A DNA stretch of 64,000 nucleotides from Caballeronia hypogeia. GTDB lineage: Bacteria; Pseudomonadota; Gammaproteobacteria; Burkholderiales; Burkholderiaceae. The notes beneath the pieces are model-generated. The model was given only the letters and a program-made list of their open reading frames with translations, searched no databases and had not been told where the DNA came from. Of the stretch, positions 33,754 through 43,267 are shown piece after piece. The stretch is taken from positions 186,001 through 250,000 of the forward strand of contig NZ_FCOA02000007.1 of the NCBI RefSeq assembly GCF_001544875.2, read 5' to 3'. Within the stretch, counting starts at the first letter, position 1, and every line of letters begins with the position of its first letter. The position numbers and the translations under genes were made by a program.

Positions 33754-34691
33754 GACGACTTACCGGCCGGAGCGGCAGCCAGCGTGGGCGCGCAGCTAAA
33801 GCCTGTACGGTCGCCCCGCAGTATTTCCACATCCGCGCGGTTCGCCCGCACGAGGACGTTTCGCGACCCGTTTGTCTCGTCGAAGAGCCGAACGTATGAA
33901 CTGCCACCCACGCCATGCCAGACCGCGCGAGCGTCGCGCGTGCCCCATTTGTCGGTCGTCGGCAACTTGCAGAATTGGACCTTCATACCGCTGGCCGCTG
34001 CGATCGCGGCGAGTTGCGTGTGCTCAGCGTCGGAAAAAATTACCACTTGGCCGGGGGCTGAGCGCACCCCGAGGTTGGCCATCGCCAGATTCAGAATGGC
34101 GGGCCGCGTCGCGACAAGAATGCTGAAGACGGCCATTGCGAGCACGCTCACGGTGAGCCGATGGTTGCTCCGCTGCGCCGTCGCGGGAACGATGAGCAGG
34201 AGGATCGCGGTGATCGCGCCCACTGCGGCGAAGAACATCAACGTCTCGTGCATGCGCGCGTCCGGTGCCTGATCCCTGACGAAAATGAGGAGATAGGCGA
34301 GAGGGAGCGCAACGAGGAACGACATGAACACTGTCGACCGGTTATCGACAGCCGGATGCAGCGAGGAGCCGGGCGGCTGGCCGCGACGCTTGAGCCGGAA
34401 ATCGTTGGCGAGGACGAGGAGCTTGAGCGCCCATAAGGCTGCGAAAACACCGAAGCTGACCCCGATGACGGCGATGCATGTGAACGAAAAAGCAGCCGAC
34501 GCGAGGAAGAAGGCGTCACCGAGGGACAAACCCTCGGGCACGATGCTTTCGAAGTAACAGTAGGCGACCAAGATAACGCCGCCGAGGATGAGGACCGCTT
34601 TCCATGCGGTCGCGAAGGATGCTTGAATGACGTCGATGAGCGACTTGACCAGCTTGATCGCGTCGACGGGTTCTTTCTTGTTGGGTTCCAT
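33750..34691 (-). CDS. Membrane protein with soluble C-terminal domain
   Basis: 313 residues. Four or five transmembrane helices (about 30-55, 62-90, 115-140, 148-170, 185-205) are followed by a soluble region of about 110 residues. GAGGTCCC precedes the ATG at 34691. No domain recognised; the C-terminal part has one Cys in RTGFSCAP. Function unknown. Confidence 0.65.
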   Translation of the reverse strand: MEPNKKEPVDAIKLVKSLIDVIQASFATAWKAVLILGGVILVAYCYFESIVPEGLSLGDAFFLASAAFSFTCIAVIGVSFGVFAALWALKLLVLANDFRLKRRGQPPGSSLHPAVDNRSTVFMSFLVALPLAYLLIFVRDQAPDARMHETLMFFAAVGAITAILLLIVPATAQRSNHRLTVSVLAMAVFSILVATRPAILNLAMANLGVRSAPGQVVIFSDAEHTQLAAIAAASGMKVQFCKLPTTDKWGTRDARAVWHGVGGSSYVRLFDETNGSRNVLVRANRADVEILRGDRTGFSCAPTLAAAPAGKSS

Positions 34692-34881
34692 GGGACCTCG
34701 CTTAGGTGACGATAGCGACGCGGATTCATTCGCGTCATGAACCAGCCTATCGACCCCTTTGCGAAGTCAAGGAGCGAACGCAACAACGGCTACTCCCTCA
34801 AGAAAATGGTTCTGAGGCCGTTAAACGTGCTGAGTCAAGGCATCTACATCGTCGAAACCATCACGAGGTACACGGCAAAAA

Positions 34882-35448
34882 ATGACCGAGAAGACAGAGA
34901 ACTACCGGGGATATGTTCTCGTAGCGCGGGCCAGCGATTACGGCGCGCGTTGCTGGGCGTGGAAGGACAACTCGCCGGTTCACAAGATGTTAGGCGGGAC
35001 CGTGAAGGATGCGATTGCTGTCGCACGTCGAGCTATCGATGACGAACTCGGTACACCGCGGCGACAAGGAACGGAGGCTGATGTTGGATACACGGCTGCA
35101 CTCGCGGCGGTGCTTCCTAACTTGTCGGCCGCGCAAGTTCGGATGCTTCAGGCGCATTATCACGCGCCAGATCGCACAATCACTGCGACCCAACTTGCTG
35201 CTGCAGCGGGCTATGCGTCTTACACTGGCGCGAACTTGCAATACGGAATGATAGGGAAGGCAATCCTCGAACAGCATCCACTGAAGGTGGCGGAGAAAAA
35301 GGACGGTACGCCGATATATACGTTCGCTCTCGCTGACGAAGCCGTGCGCGACCAGCCGGGCGATATCGACGCGCCCGAGTGGAAATGGAGGATGCTTCCC
35401 GCGCTCGCGCACGCGCTCCGCGTATCTGGAACGGTGTCGAACGAATAG
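34882..35448 (+). CDS. Hypothetical protein, possible nuclease-associated domain
   Basis: 188 residues. The C-terminal half has TATQLAAAAGYASYTGANLQYG, a motif I remember from small domains adjoining HNH or restriction-type nucleases, but no catalytic residues (HNH, PD-ExK) are visible. The N-terminal half is a small W/Y-containing beta segment. The start is ATG 34882 with a weak binding site. Confidence 0.45.
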   Translation: MTEKTENYRGYVLVARASDYGARCWAWKDNSPVHKMLGGTVKDAIAVARRAIDDELGTPRRQGTEADVGYTAALAAVLPNLSAAQVRMLQAHYHAPDRTITATQLAAAAGYASYTGANLQYGMIGKAILEQHPLKVAEKKDGTPIYTFALADEAVRDQPGDIDAPEWKWRMLPALAHALRVSGTVSNE

Positions 35449-35502
35449 GGAAATAGGTGCGTATAAGAACGCTAGGCGGATTACCAGAAAAAAGAGTGAA
35501 CT

Positions 35503-35745
35503 ATGAGCCTAAAGGATGAACTAGGCGTTGCCTCCGTTAATGAGCTGCGCCATGTGCGCTCGCGCACGAAAGGCACGATGGGGCAGACGGAAATCGACGA
35601 ATACGAAGAAGTGACTCCCGAGGGATGGGTGGTTGCCACATACACCATCACTGAACATACAAACCTGCGCGGCCTCGAATCAACGCGGTCTATCGCAAAG
35701 CAGGTAGTCACCCCGACTGCGTGCACGCCCTCGGAAAAGCGATGA
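35503..35745 (+). CDS. Small hypothetical protein
   Basis: 80 residues, acidic, beta-rich (EEVTPEGWVVATYTITEH). Ribosome binding site AAAAAAGAG is weak. Its stop overlaps the start of the lipoprotein gene (ATGA), so the two may be co-translated. Confidence 0.5.
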   Translation: MSLKDELGVASVNELRHVRSRTKGTMGQTEIDEYEEVTPEGWVVATYTITEHTNLRGLESTRSIAKQVVTPTACTPSEKR

Positions 35746-36554
35746 GCGAACGCACTCGCACAAGGATTGGATTTGCCGTCGCGCTTCTCGCCATGGCCTC
35801 CCTGGGAGCGTGCTCGCGTGCAGACGGCGACCCAAACGCGACGGCGGACGCGACGAACAGAAACGCGAACGCGCAGTCCGACCAGGCTCGAGCGGCTGCC
35901 GAGGGAAAGAAGATTGGTCACGTCCTGCCATTCCGAATCTGTAGGCTGGCAGTCAATGACAACTTCACCAATGGATACACGCTTGAGCAGGCAGAAATTC
36001 GCGTGTCAGCATCCGCAAAGCCCGAAGATTGGTTCGCTACGACGGCATCTGCCGCTCAATACTTGGCAGATGCTGGCGTTGCTGAAGCCATCGAACTTGA
36101 TGTCACACGCGACGACTTGCCGACCGAGGGCGTGGCCGGTATGTACGCGTGGCTCGGCAAAGTCAACATTGGCCGTGACGCTAGCCAATCGAACGGGCGA
36201 AAACTCCCATACGATTGGACGGCATTCACGCCAATCCTAACGAGCGCGGAGCGGGCAGCCCCGTTGGACAGCGCAGCTATAAGAGATGCATTCGATGAAT
36301 TGCCGCAGCGCCTTCAAGAGGACGACAAAGTGAATGAGGCAGCGGCTCGGATCAAGAAGCGATTGGGGCTGAAGTATGTGCCCGATCTTTCGTTCGCGGG
36401 GCCGGTTTTCAGCGGAAATGCGATGGCAGACCGAAAGCTCAGCGATTACTACATCGAGGCCGGGGCCGATAGCATTAAGCAGCTCGAACATCTGAATGAC
36501 TTGGCGCGCGGAGCACCGGCTCACAATCTGGAATGCCCCGACTGGCACTTGTGA
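35742..36554 (+). CDS. Lipoprotein, unknown function
   Basis: 270 residues from ATG 35742, with a signal peptide ending in the lipobox L-G-A-C (residue about 24). The mature part starts with a low-complexity N/A/Q spacer (about 30-50), then a globular region with a conserved-looking PEDWFATTAS segment and a final C-P-DWHL. No family recognised. Translation is coupled to the previous small gene. Confidence 0.7.
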   Translation: MSERTRTRIGFAVALLAMASLGACSRADGDPNATADATNRNANAQSDQARAAAEGKKIGHVLPFRICRLAVNDNFTNGYTLEQAEIRVSASAKPEDWFATTASAAQYLADAGVAEAIELDVTRDDLPTEGVAGMYAWLGKVNIGRDASQSNGRKLPYDWTAFTPILTSAERAAPLDSAAIRDAFDELPQRLQEDDKVNEAAARIKKRLGLKYVPDLSFAGPVFSGNAMADRKLSDYYIEAGADSIKQLEHLNDLARGAPAHNLECPDWHL

Positions 36555-36667
36555 GTGTCTAGACTGACGGATGGCGAGCGCAACTAGAAGTGACAGCTCG
36601 CGTCGCTCGGCTCGCGTCGCGCTCGGCTGGCGTCGCCGCGTGGGTCCACAAGAAATTCGTCGCCTCC

Positions 36668-37063
36668 CTACCGCTTTCGCCGGAACTCTTTCGGGTTATA
36701 GACTGCTTTCTGCCACGCCGTGGCTTGCTTCCGCCGGCGGCTTCCGCGAACGGCGCGGATAAGCGCCAAGGCTAATACAACGCAGGCAAATGCAAAGAGG
36801 CGAGTTCGTTCCTGGTGTACCAACTCCACGATGTGCGAAACCGCGAAGGCCAATTGACCGTTTCGCTCGGCAGATCGGAAAAGCAGGAACAGCCCGCCTA
36901 ATATGAGCAGCCAGACCAGAGCGATCTTCCCGCGAGATGCGCTTGGCCGAGATTGCAGGTGTCTCAGATTGGGATGGACATATCCGCTTCGATTCGGACT
37001 TCCGCTACCAGAATTTCGTCGGCGCATTTCTTCGCGATACCAGTCTCTGTCGTCGAGGCTCAT
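36668..37063 (-). CDS. Small membrane protein, unknown function
   Basis: 131 residues from ATG 37063 with AGGAGA 8 nt upstream. Two transmembrane helices (about 48-66 and 88-107) with basic loops (RGSRRRKQ) and a charged N-terminus. No family recognised. Confidence 0.55.
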   Translation of the reverse strand: MSLDDRDWYREEMRRRNSGSGSPNRSGYVHPNLRHLQSRPSASRGKIALVWLLILGGLFLLFRSAERNGQLAFAVSHIVELVHQERTRLFAFACVVLALALIRAVRGSRRRKQATAWQKAVYNPKEFRRKR

Positions 37064-37162
37064 CAAACTTCTCCTAGTCGATTGTCGTTCTTCGAGCACG
37101 GATGCCAGACCGCCCGATGCCGCTCGGGCCTCGCTAAAAGCCGTGCTTACCCGAGGCGGCGC

Positions 37163-38317
37163 TTACAGAACGGCGGGCGGACGAACACCGCCACCGTTCA
37201 ACTTTTGAACCTTCGTTGTGCTCGCGGCCTTGGTGGTGAACGACCATGTGAGATCTAGCGAACTGTTCTGCGTCCCATTCGCCCCGAATGTGGTCAGAAC
37301 GCCGACGACATGCACCGTGTACGTGGCGTTTGAGTTGAGCGGCTTGAAGGGAACGCACATCGCAGCGTTCGTGAGTAGCGTATCGTTGGCAGACGTCTGA
37401 AGCTGACACGCCACCGCATTCCCGCCGCTGTCGGTGACCGTATAACTCACGGAACTCAACTTGGACATCATGTTGCCCTGGATGGTGATGGGGTAACCGG
37501 TGTACGTCTGGTTGTACTGAGGCGCGGACGCGAACGGGCTCGGGATTTCATTGACGTACCAATCCGTCGGAACGTCCGTCTCGTTCGGGTACGGATATGC
37601 GATGACTTGCGTGCCGCTCAGGGCGGACGTCTCGTTGCCGAAGTCGATGTTGAATGCCTGCCACGTTGAGCTGGAGGCGCTGCCCACTCCCATGCTTGCG
37701 AAGTTGTCGAGCATGAGGACTCGGTGATAGGGAGCGTCGAAGAGCCCCCGGACGCCCACGAGAGAGTCAGTGAATGCGCGCACATCACCGGCAGACGTTA
37801 CCTCGCCCCAAGTCGAATAGCTGCCTTGCTTGTCGATGCGGTCGCCGGGGTACGCGCCGGTAAATCCTGGCAAGCCAGCAGTCTCCCCATGGCTCAAGAT
37901 GGAGTTGTCGGCAAGATAGACAGCATGGTTTTGCGACGACGTCGTCAGCCCTTTATCGACCGAGAGTGCGGTCGTGTAACCGACGTTGTGCCGCATGGCA
38001 TTGAGGTAAGCGACGCTGTCGGCGATGGGGTCTCCGGTGGCCGCAACGCTCTGTACCGTCGATGCCGGGGGCAGGAAGCTCGCTTTCCGCGACGCGGCTG
38101 GCGAGCCGCTCTGGCTCCCTGTATTGTTCGAGCTTCCCGCACTGTTCGAGTCGGAGGAGCCCGAACCGCCGCCGCATGCGGCGAGCACGGCGACGGTCAA
38201 GGCCGCCAAAGCGGAAAGTCGGATGGACGGCAATGCAGCAGACGACTGTTTCAAACCAAGCCTCATTAAGTTCGTTGGACGCCCTGAGCTGGCGTTCTGA
38301 TCGTTTTTCGTATTCAC
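37163..38317 (-). CDS. CAP-domain lipoprotein (SCP/PR1-like)
   Basis: 384 residues, start at GTG 38317 (an ATG at 38266 is possible). Lipobox L-A-A-C is near residue 48, followed by a Ser/Gly/Asn linker. The CAP domain spans about 95-230: the NAMRHNVGYT helix, the QNHAVYLADNSILSHGE segment with His, and the GEVTSAG and NFASMGVG blocks. A C-terminal Ig-like domain (about 270-370) has YPITIQG and TWSFTTK strands. CAP proteins are secreted and bind lipids, metals or act on partners; the specific role is unknown. Confidence 0.82.
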   Translation of the reverse strand: MNTKNDQNASSGRPTNLMRLGLKQSSAALPSIRLSALAALTVAVLAACGGGSGSSDSNSAGSSNNTGSQSGSPAASRKASFLPPASTVQSVAATGDPIADSVAYLNAMRHNVGYTTALSVDKGLTTSSQNHAVYLADNSILSHGETAGLPGFTGAYPGDRIDKQGSYSTWGEVTSAGDVRAFTDSLVGVRGLFDAPYHRVLMLDNFASMGVGSASSSTWQAFNIDFGNETSALSGTQVIAYPYPNETDVPTDWYVNEIPSPFASAPQYNQTYTGYPITIQGNMMSKLSSVSYTVTDSGGNAVACQLQTSANDTLLTNAAMCVPFKPLNSNATYTVHVVGVLTTFGANGTQNSSLDLTWSFTTKAASTTKVQKLNGGGVRPPAVL

Positions 38318-38643
38318 CGACCCGTCGCTAGCGAGTGGATCGTTGAACGAAACCAGTGTTGTGTGAAAAGGGTCTTGTCAAGGCAGCGAAGCCGCGCCTA
38401 CTACGCCGGCGCTATGAACCGCTGCAAATCGGGCACGCCTGCCCGGCCGGCAGGAGCATATTGAGCAGAAAGCTGGTTCTTGCGCGGGCGAAAGACGCGG
38501 CATTTCGGGCGTCTTTCGTCTGGACGAAACAGAATGCTGGGTCGACAGGGTTACGCGTCGATTCCCCGCTTGGAAATCGGTAACGCTTGTTTTAAACGTA
38601 CCGGCGATATATGATATGTATATCACTATACGGAGGTGTGGCA
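38318..38643. other. Intergenic region with hairpin and vapBC operator
   Basis: Contains CGAAAGACGC at 38489-38498 and its perfect complement at 38509-38518 (10-bp stem, 10-nt loop), followed by G/A rather than T. The rest is the leader of the toxin-antitoxin pair. Confidence 0.5.
38606..38624. promoter_or_regulatory. Palindromic operator-like site before vapB
   Basis: GATATA, 7-nt spacer, TATATC perfect inverted repeat 20 bp upstream of the VapB start at 38644. It overlaps the likely -10 region. Ribbon-helix-helix antitoxins bind such sites in their own promoter. Confidence 0.55.
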
Positions 38644-38859
38644 ATGAGAATCTTGGTTGATTTACCGGATTCACAGGTCGATGACTTGGCTGCGATTGTG
38701 GAAGCAGAGCAACGTCCGCGCGCGGCAGTGATTCGTGACGCCATCGAGGCCTACATCGCACAACGCAAACGCACCCTTGGCACGGACGTGTTCGGCCTGT
38801 GGAAAACCAAAAAGGTCGATGGTCTGACGTACCAGCAGGAGCTTCGCTCCGAATGGTGA
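38644..38859 (+). CDS. VapB-like ribbon-helix-helix antitoxin
   Basis: 71 residues from ATG 38644 with GGAGG 8-9 nt upstream. The N-terminal RHH region (MRILVDLPDSQVDDLAAIV) binds DNA; the C-terminal half (about 45-71) with WKTKK and QQELRSEW should embrace the toxin. Overlaps the toxin gene by 7 bp. Confidence 0.75.
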   Translation: MRILVDLPDSQVDDLAAIVEAEQRPRAAVIRDAIEAYIAQRKRTLGTDVFGLWKTKKVDGLTYQQELRSEW

Positions 38860-39218
38860 AAGCGCTGTTTGACACGAATATCCTCATCGACTATCTCGGC
38901 GGCATAAGCGCCGCGAAGAAGGAGTTGGGGCGGTATGAATACCGTGCCATCAGCACGATCACGTGGATGGAGGTCCTTGTAGGCGCGTCTTCCGCGGACG
39001 AGGGATCGATTCGGGGGTGGCTAGGCACATTCGACGTTATTACGCTTGACAGTGCCATAGCCAATCGCGCGGTCGAAATCCGCAAAGCAAGGCGGGTTCG
39101 TCTTCCTGACGCGATCATTTGGGCAACGGCACAGGTGCATTCGATGTTGCTCGTTTCGCGCAATACGAAGGACTTTCCGGCGGACGAACCGGGTATTCGC
39201 GTCCCATACAAAGTGTAG
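38853..39218 (+). CDS. VapC-like PIN-domain toxin
   Basis: 121 residues. Acidic residues of the PIN nuclease are in place: D7 in FDTNILIDYL, E in ITWMEVLV (near 45), D in RLPDAIIWATA and D in the final RNTKDF. It is a Mg-dependent RNase that cleaves tRNA or rRNA when VapB is lost. The start overlaps the antitoxin stop. Confidence 0.82.
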   Translation: MVKALFDTNILIDYLGGISAAKKELGRYEYRAISTITWMEVLVGASSADEGSIRGWLGTFDVITLDSAIANRAVEIRKARRVRLPDAIIWATAQVHSMLLVSRNTKDFPADEPGIRVPYKV

Positions 39219-39457
39219 GAAGCACGCGCTGGAGCGCATTTAGAATCACGCAAGACATTGATCGCTGCCAGCAGAGCGAGTGCCGGGGTCGGGTTGAACA
39301 TGGTTTGTTTCCTGCCTCGGTGACACAACGGCATCAGTCAGCGGATCGCCATTGGGCATTTTTCTCGACTCGGCAGATGTGCAGCTTCATTTCGACGCGG
39401 CCGACATGTTGGAACAGTCCTTGTCGGAGCTTCGTGACCATGAGTGAGGAAAACGCT
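39219..39457. other. Intergenic region, no confident gene
   Basis: A minus-strand frame (start about 39301, antisense to the vapC end) has a fair AGGAAA site but overlaps the toxin gene. No other feature noted. Confidence 0.35.
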
Positions 39458-39724
39458 ATGGACAACCGCGACGCTTACGCCCGACTCGTCGAGGAGCTAG
39501 GACAGCTTTTGGTTGACCATATCGAGCGGCATCAACCAGAGGCTTCGCGGTTTGCCGCCATCAAAGCGTTGGGCGCGGCAGCGAAGGCGCTCGCCATGAT
39601 CTATGGGCCGTCCATCGTGCCGCCCAAGAGTCACGAGGAGCAACTGGAGTGGGCGTACAGGATCTTGCAGGCTGGCTTCGCTGAAAACGTCGATGTGACG
39701 GCGAAGCGTTCCCCGAAGCGATAG
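39458..39724 (+). CDS. Small helical hypothetical protein
   Basis: 88 residues from ATG 39458 with GAGGA upstream (an earlier in-frame ATG is at 39440). All-alpha, soluble. No family recognised. It ends 8 bp before the split gene that follows. Confidence 0.6.
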   Translation: MDNRDAYARLVEELGQLLVDHIERHQPEASRFAAIKALGAAAKALAMIYGPSIVPPKSHEEQLEWAYRILQAGFAENVDVTAKRSPKR

Positions 39725-39732
39725 GACCGCAC

Positions 39733-40513
39733 ATGCGCAAAGAGTACGAGCTACAGACGGACGTATTGGACACGATCGTCGCAGCGACACCGGTCAAGAA
39801 GAAGCACACCGAGTTGCTGACGGCGTTCGCGACACGCACCGACTACCGGTCTCTGTGTTACGTCATGACCCGCGATATATACGGCACCTCACCGGCTCGG
39901 ATCATTGATGCCGACGGCCGCGAAATTTCGCCTGACTATCGCACGTGGATCGAGGCGGAACTGCAAGCGCATGGCGGCTCAGCACGCACGCTATGGCTGG
40001 CGCACAACGATGCTGGATACCTGATCACCGAAACCGAGCGATTGCTGCATTACTTCGTTCACGACCGTGGCGGCGAACAGGACAATTTCATTCAGGTCGC
40101 AGTTTGGGAGGAACAGGAGTTCGTAGAGCGCGAGCTTCTCCCTCGCACCGACCGCTGGGGATTGCCAGATGTCGCAGACCTACGGCATGGGTCGAGCAGC
40201 ATGGGGGCCGAGCAGTCCGAACGACGCTCACTCGGTCAGCCACGTTACCGACTCCATGAGGTAATAGACATGCATCGGTTCGCCGCGCTTGGGGAGGAGC
40301 TTTATCTCGCTCGTCATCGCGTTGACGGCGATCGACGTGTGATCGAGACCGACTGCGATACCGGCCAGCAGCGCGCCCTAACGATACGGGAACTCACGCC
40401 GGGCTACGACCAGATGCAATGGTCCGGTCGCCGTTTCTTCAATGACTGGACGGAGTCAAGCGCCGGCCGTACGGGAGAGCGAGTCTGCCAACGCTGGACA
40501 TTTAATACCCAGG
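39733..40513 (+). pseudogene. 5' part of an unknown gene split by IS30
   Basis: Encodes the first 260 residues of a protein that resumes at 41618. It is basic/acidic mixed, with GRRFFNDWTES and RVCQRWTFNT at the break. ACCCAG G at the left and CCCAGG at the right share CCCAGG; joining CAG (40510-40512) to GAC (41623) gives a continuous 361-residue protein. No family recognised. Confidence 0.75.
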
Positions 40514-41617
40514 CGGCCTCAAAAGCGAGGTGCAACACTTATCTCGTATAAGGTGTTGCAATGCCCGACAAAACTACTTCATACCAGCACCTTCAACCTG
40601 AAGAACGCCTCGCCATCGCAAGCCTACGATTGCAGGACGTGAGCATTCGGGCCATGGCCCGAATGCTCGGGCGCTCGCCCTCCACCGTGAGCCGTGAACT
40701 GACGCGCAACAGCTCTCCTGCTGGCTACGCATCAGTGCCAGCTCAAGCGCTGTGCGCCGCCCGCCGTAGGGCTGGTCGCGGCCCCGCCAAGCTTTGCACG
40801 CAAGGCGTTCGCTGGCGGATTGTGCTCACGTTGCTGGACTGGAAGTGGTCACCCCAGCAGATATCGGGCACACTTAGGCGGATGTATCCGACCGACCCCG
40901 CCCAGCACGTATCGCATGAAACCATTTACACGGCTATCTATGCTCAGCCGCGTGGCGAATTGCGCCGCCAGTTGATTGCCTGCCTGCGCCACGGCCACAA
41001 CACCCGCATGTCGCGCACGCGCGGCACAGACCGACGCGGGCAGATTCCCGACATGGTGAGTATTCACGTACGCCCGCCCGAAATCGAGGACCGCCTGCTG
41101 CCTGGCCACTGGGAAGGCGACTTTATAAAAGGCGCTGGGAACCAATCCTCCGTTGGCGTGCTGGTTGAGCGCACCAGCCGGCTGGTGCTGCTTGCCAAGA
41201 TGGACGATGCTACCGCCGCCTCAGCTCTGGCGGGCTTCTCGGCCAAACTCAACTCGATTCCTGAACCCCTGCGCCAGAGCTTCACTTATGACCAGGGCAA
41301 GGAACTTACGCGCCATCAGGAACTCGCCGCGGCCACCGGCGTGCGGGTGTACTTCTGTGACCCCCATAGCCCCTGGCAACGCGGCACATGTGAAAACACC
41401 AACGGCTTGCTGCGACAATACTTGCCCAAAGGAACCGACCTCTCGGTCTACACACAGGACGAACTCGATGCTATCGCCGACAGCCTGAACAACCGGCCGC
41501 GCGCAACCCACGCGTTCCATTCGCCATTCGAGGTCTTCGCCGCCACGCTCGCCTCAGCAAGCCAACCTCAAGGCGCTAAACATTAACCCCCCCTGTTGCA
41601 CCTCGGCTTGAAACCGC
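40514..41617 (+). mobile_element. IS30-family element inserted in the 39733 gene
   Basis: 1,104 bp between two CCCAGG copies. The ends are imperfect inverted repeats containing GCGAGGTGCAACA (left, about 40525-40537) and TGTTGCACCTCG (right, about 41594-41605). One transposase gene lies between. The target duplication length is uncertain (up to 6 bp). Confidence 0.85.
40561..41586 (+). CDS. IS30-family transposase
   Basis: 341 residues. An N-terminal helix-turn-helix (about 13-50, LQDVSIRAMARMLGRSPSTVS) is followed by a DDE catalytic domain: HWEGDFIKG (D), TYDQGKEL (D) and ENTNGLLRQY (E). It cuts and pastes the element through its ends. Confidence 0.93.
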   Translation: MPDKTTSYQHLQPEERLAIASLRLQDVSIRAMARMLGRSPSTVSRELTRNSSPAGYASVPAQALCAARRRAGRGPAKLCTQGVRWRIVLTLLDWKWSPQQISGTLRRMYPTDPAQHVSHETIYTAIYAQPRGELRRQLIACLRHGHNTRMSRTRGTDRRGQIPDMVSIHVRPPEIEDRLLPGHWEGDFIKGAGNQSSVGVLVERTSRLVLLAKMDDATAASALAGFSAKLNSIPEPLRQSFTYDQGKELTRHQELAAATGVRVYFCDPHSPWQRGTCENTNGLLRQYLPKGTDLSVYTQDELDAIADSLNNRPRATHAFHSPFEVFAATLASASQPQGAKH

Positions 41618-41928
41618 CCCAGGACCACGTTGATCAGCAGGGCGTCAGAGAACTTAGCTTTGTCCCTCAGTGGGCGCACACACGCAAGATTGCTGAGCTC
41701 AAAAACACGCGGAACCTCGACGTGTATAGCCAGTATGGAATGCTCACGCAGTTCGACGAGCGGATAGGAATGCCCTTCGCATGGTACTTCTACGGGCTGC
41801 ATGGCAACCTGGTGAAGAGCGGACAGATGGAGCGCGTGTTGGAGGCGGCGGAGGCAGGACTGATCGCGTTGCCCGAGCACGATTATCGTGTCCTGCGACG
41901 TTGGGGCGATGCGCCCTATGGATTCTGA
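41618..41928 (+). pseudogene. 3' part of the gene split by IS30
   Basis: Encodes the last 101 residues, ending in an RRWGDAPYGF segment. The frame joins exactly to 39733-40513 when the IS and one target copy are removed. Confidence 0.75.
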
Positions 41929-42248
41929 CGCAGGGCGACCCGACTTGTCCCCGCCTGGAAGTTCCGTGTTCGGCCAGTAAGCGTCGCCCGCGAAATCCTC
42001 GCGGACTGCCAATTCGACGGTGACGCTAAGTGCGGTCCCGAGGAAATGCCGGCGTACGCGTCGCGCCTATCGGGCGCTGGCGACGCAGTTGCGCGAAACC
42101 CTCGCGTCCGTCTGAGACGGAACGATGCTGTACCCGCATGCTTGACCACACGCGGCGCGAACAGAGAGCGTGCGGCCCGAACAACAAGGAAAAGCGTTGT
42201 CTCCGACTAGCGCTACGGTGCGCTTGAAATTGAATTGCGATAAATATC
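41929..42248. other. Intergenic region, 320 bp
   Basis: No gene with a supported start. No strong hairpin. Promoter for the next gene expected. Confidence 0.4.
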
Positions 42249-42905
42249 ATGACAAACACGACGCGTTTAAAGCTTGTCCAAGCCGGACAGAAGCCAGATT
42301 GCAAGGAAATTGATTGGAGCCGCGCGCTACTACTGGTGCTTGTAGCGATTGCTTTCGCGGCACTGGCGGTGATCGCTTACGCCCTCAATCGAGATTATGA
42401 ATACGACCATCGTGTGTCAGCGGACAAGCTTCATCAAAATCTCCCTCTCGCGCGAGCACTACACGACGCGAAAGCGACCCTTCCCGACGACGTATCGTCC
42501 GCCCATTGCTATTTCCGCCCTTGGGGTAGGTGGGGCGAAAGCGGAATGGCTCATGTTCAATGCGACGTTAGCCTTGAAGGACGCGCAGTGCGCGATATGG
42601 GCCGCAACGAAACCGTATGGCTTGACGACGTTTACAAAAACCCAAACGAGCCTGGTCATCCATTGCGCGGATTCGACCGCGACACAGATGCCATGCTGGC
42701 AACGGACTTTAATTTTCTCATCGCTCGCGGAAGTGACGGCGGCCTCACGGTCCAAAGCAATGTTGACAAAAGCAAGCTTTCGTTCGAGCAGGCAACGGGC
42801 ATTGTCGTTGCCACGGCCCAGGTTTTCCGCGCCTCTCTGACGGACATACTTGCTAAAGCCTCTCGCAATGCCCCGGACAGTGTTAAGCAAACTTGGCAGC
42901 ATTGA
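42249..42905 (+). CDS. Single-pass membrane protein, unknown function
   Basis: 218 residues. A helix at about 25-46 (ALLLVLVAIAFAALAVIAYAL) anchors a C-terminal domain of about 170 residues, likely periplasmic, with two cysteines (AHCYF and VQCDV) that could pair. No family recognised. Confidence 0.65.
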   Translation: MTNTTRLKLVQAGQKPDCKEIDWSRALLLVLVAIAFAALAVIAYALNRDYEYDHRVSADKLHQNLPLARALHDAKATLPDDVSSAHCYFRPWGRWGESGMAHVQCDVSLEGRAVRDMGRNETVWLDDVYKNPNEPGHPLRGFDRDTDAMLATDFNFLIARGSDGGLTVQSNVDKSKLSFEQATGIVVATAQVFRASLTDILAKASRNAPDSVKQTWQH

Positions 42906-43096
42906 ACGAACTGACGGCAGAGTGTGGTGAGACGTTCAGGTTAGATCGAGCCTTCATGGCCTGGATTAAAAGCGGAGTACCCCAGAACATGGGGGAAGTC
43001 GCAGATGAATGGATCAGGTTGCGCAAGATCGACGTCAAAACTCAGCCCCATGTGGAACGCATCAGGCAGCACGCGGCCAGTTGCGGACGTCCGTAG
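42893..43096 (+). pseudogene. Remnant of a DUF6434-type gene
   Basis: 67 residues. It has ETFRLDRAFMAWIKSG and GEVADEWIRL, resembling the end of DUF6434-domain proteins, but lacks the expected upstream part, and it starts inside the end of the preceding gene. Probably the 3' end left after a deletion. Confidence 0.4.
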
Positions 43097-43267
43097 GTAC
43101 CGTCAGCCTGCCCCTCGAATGACCGCAGCTCGTCGCTCAGCGGCCTGTCATAGCTGCAGTCTAACTGCGCACAGCAAGTGCGACGAAGCGTCGACATGGT
43201 CGGCAGAGCGCCGCGCGCGACTCAGTCGTGCCGTACTGCCTGCGTCCGTCCGCCTGCGCATTCCCTT

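Noticed and set aside
34737-35042. Plus-strand frame with a plausible first half
   Set aside because: It overlaps the 34882 gene in another frame and its second half is Arg/Cys-rich noise.
38891-39334. Minus-strand frame with AGGAAA site, antisense to vapC
   Set aside because: Mostly opposite a well-supported toxin gene; only its first 40 codons lie outside it.
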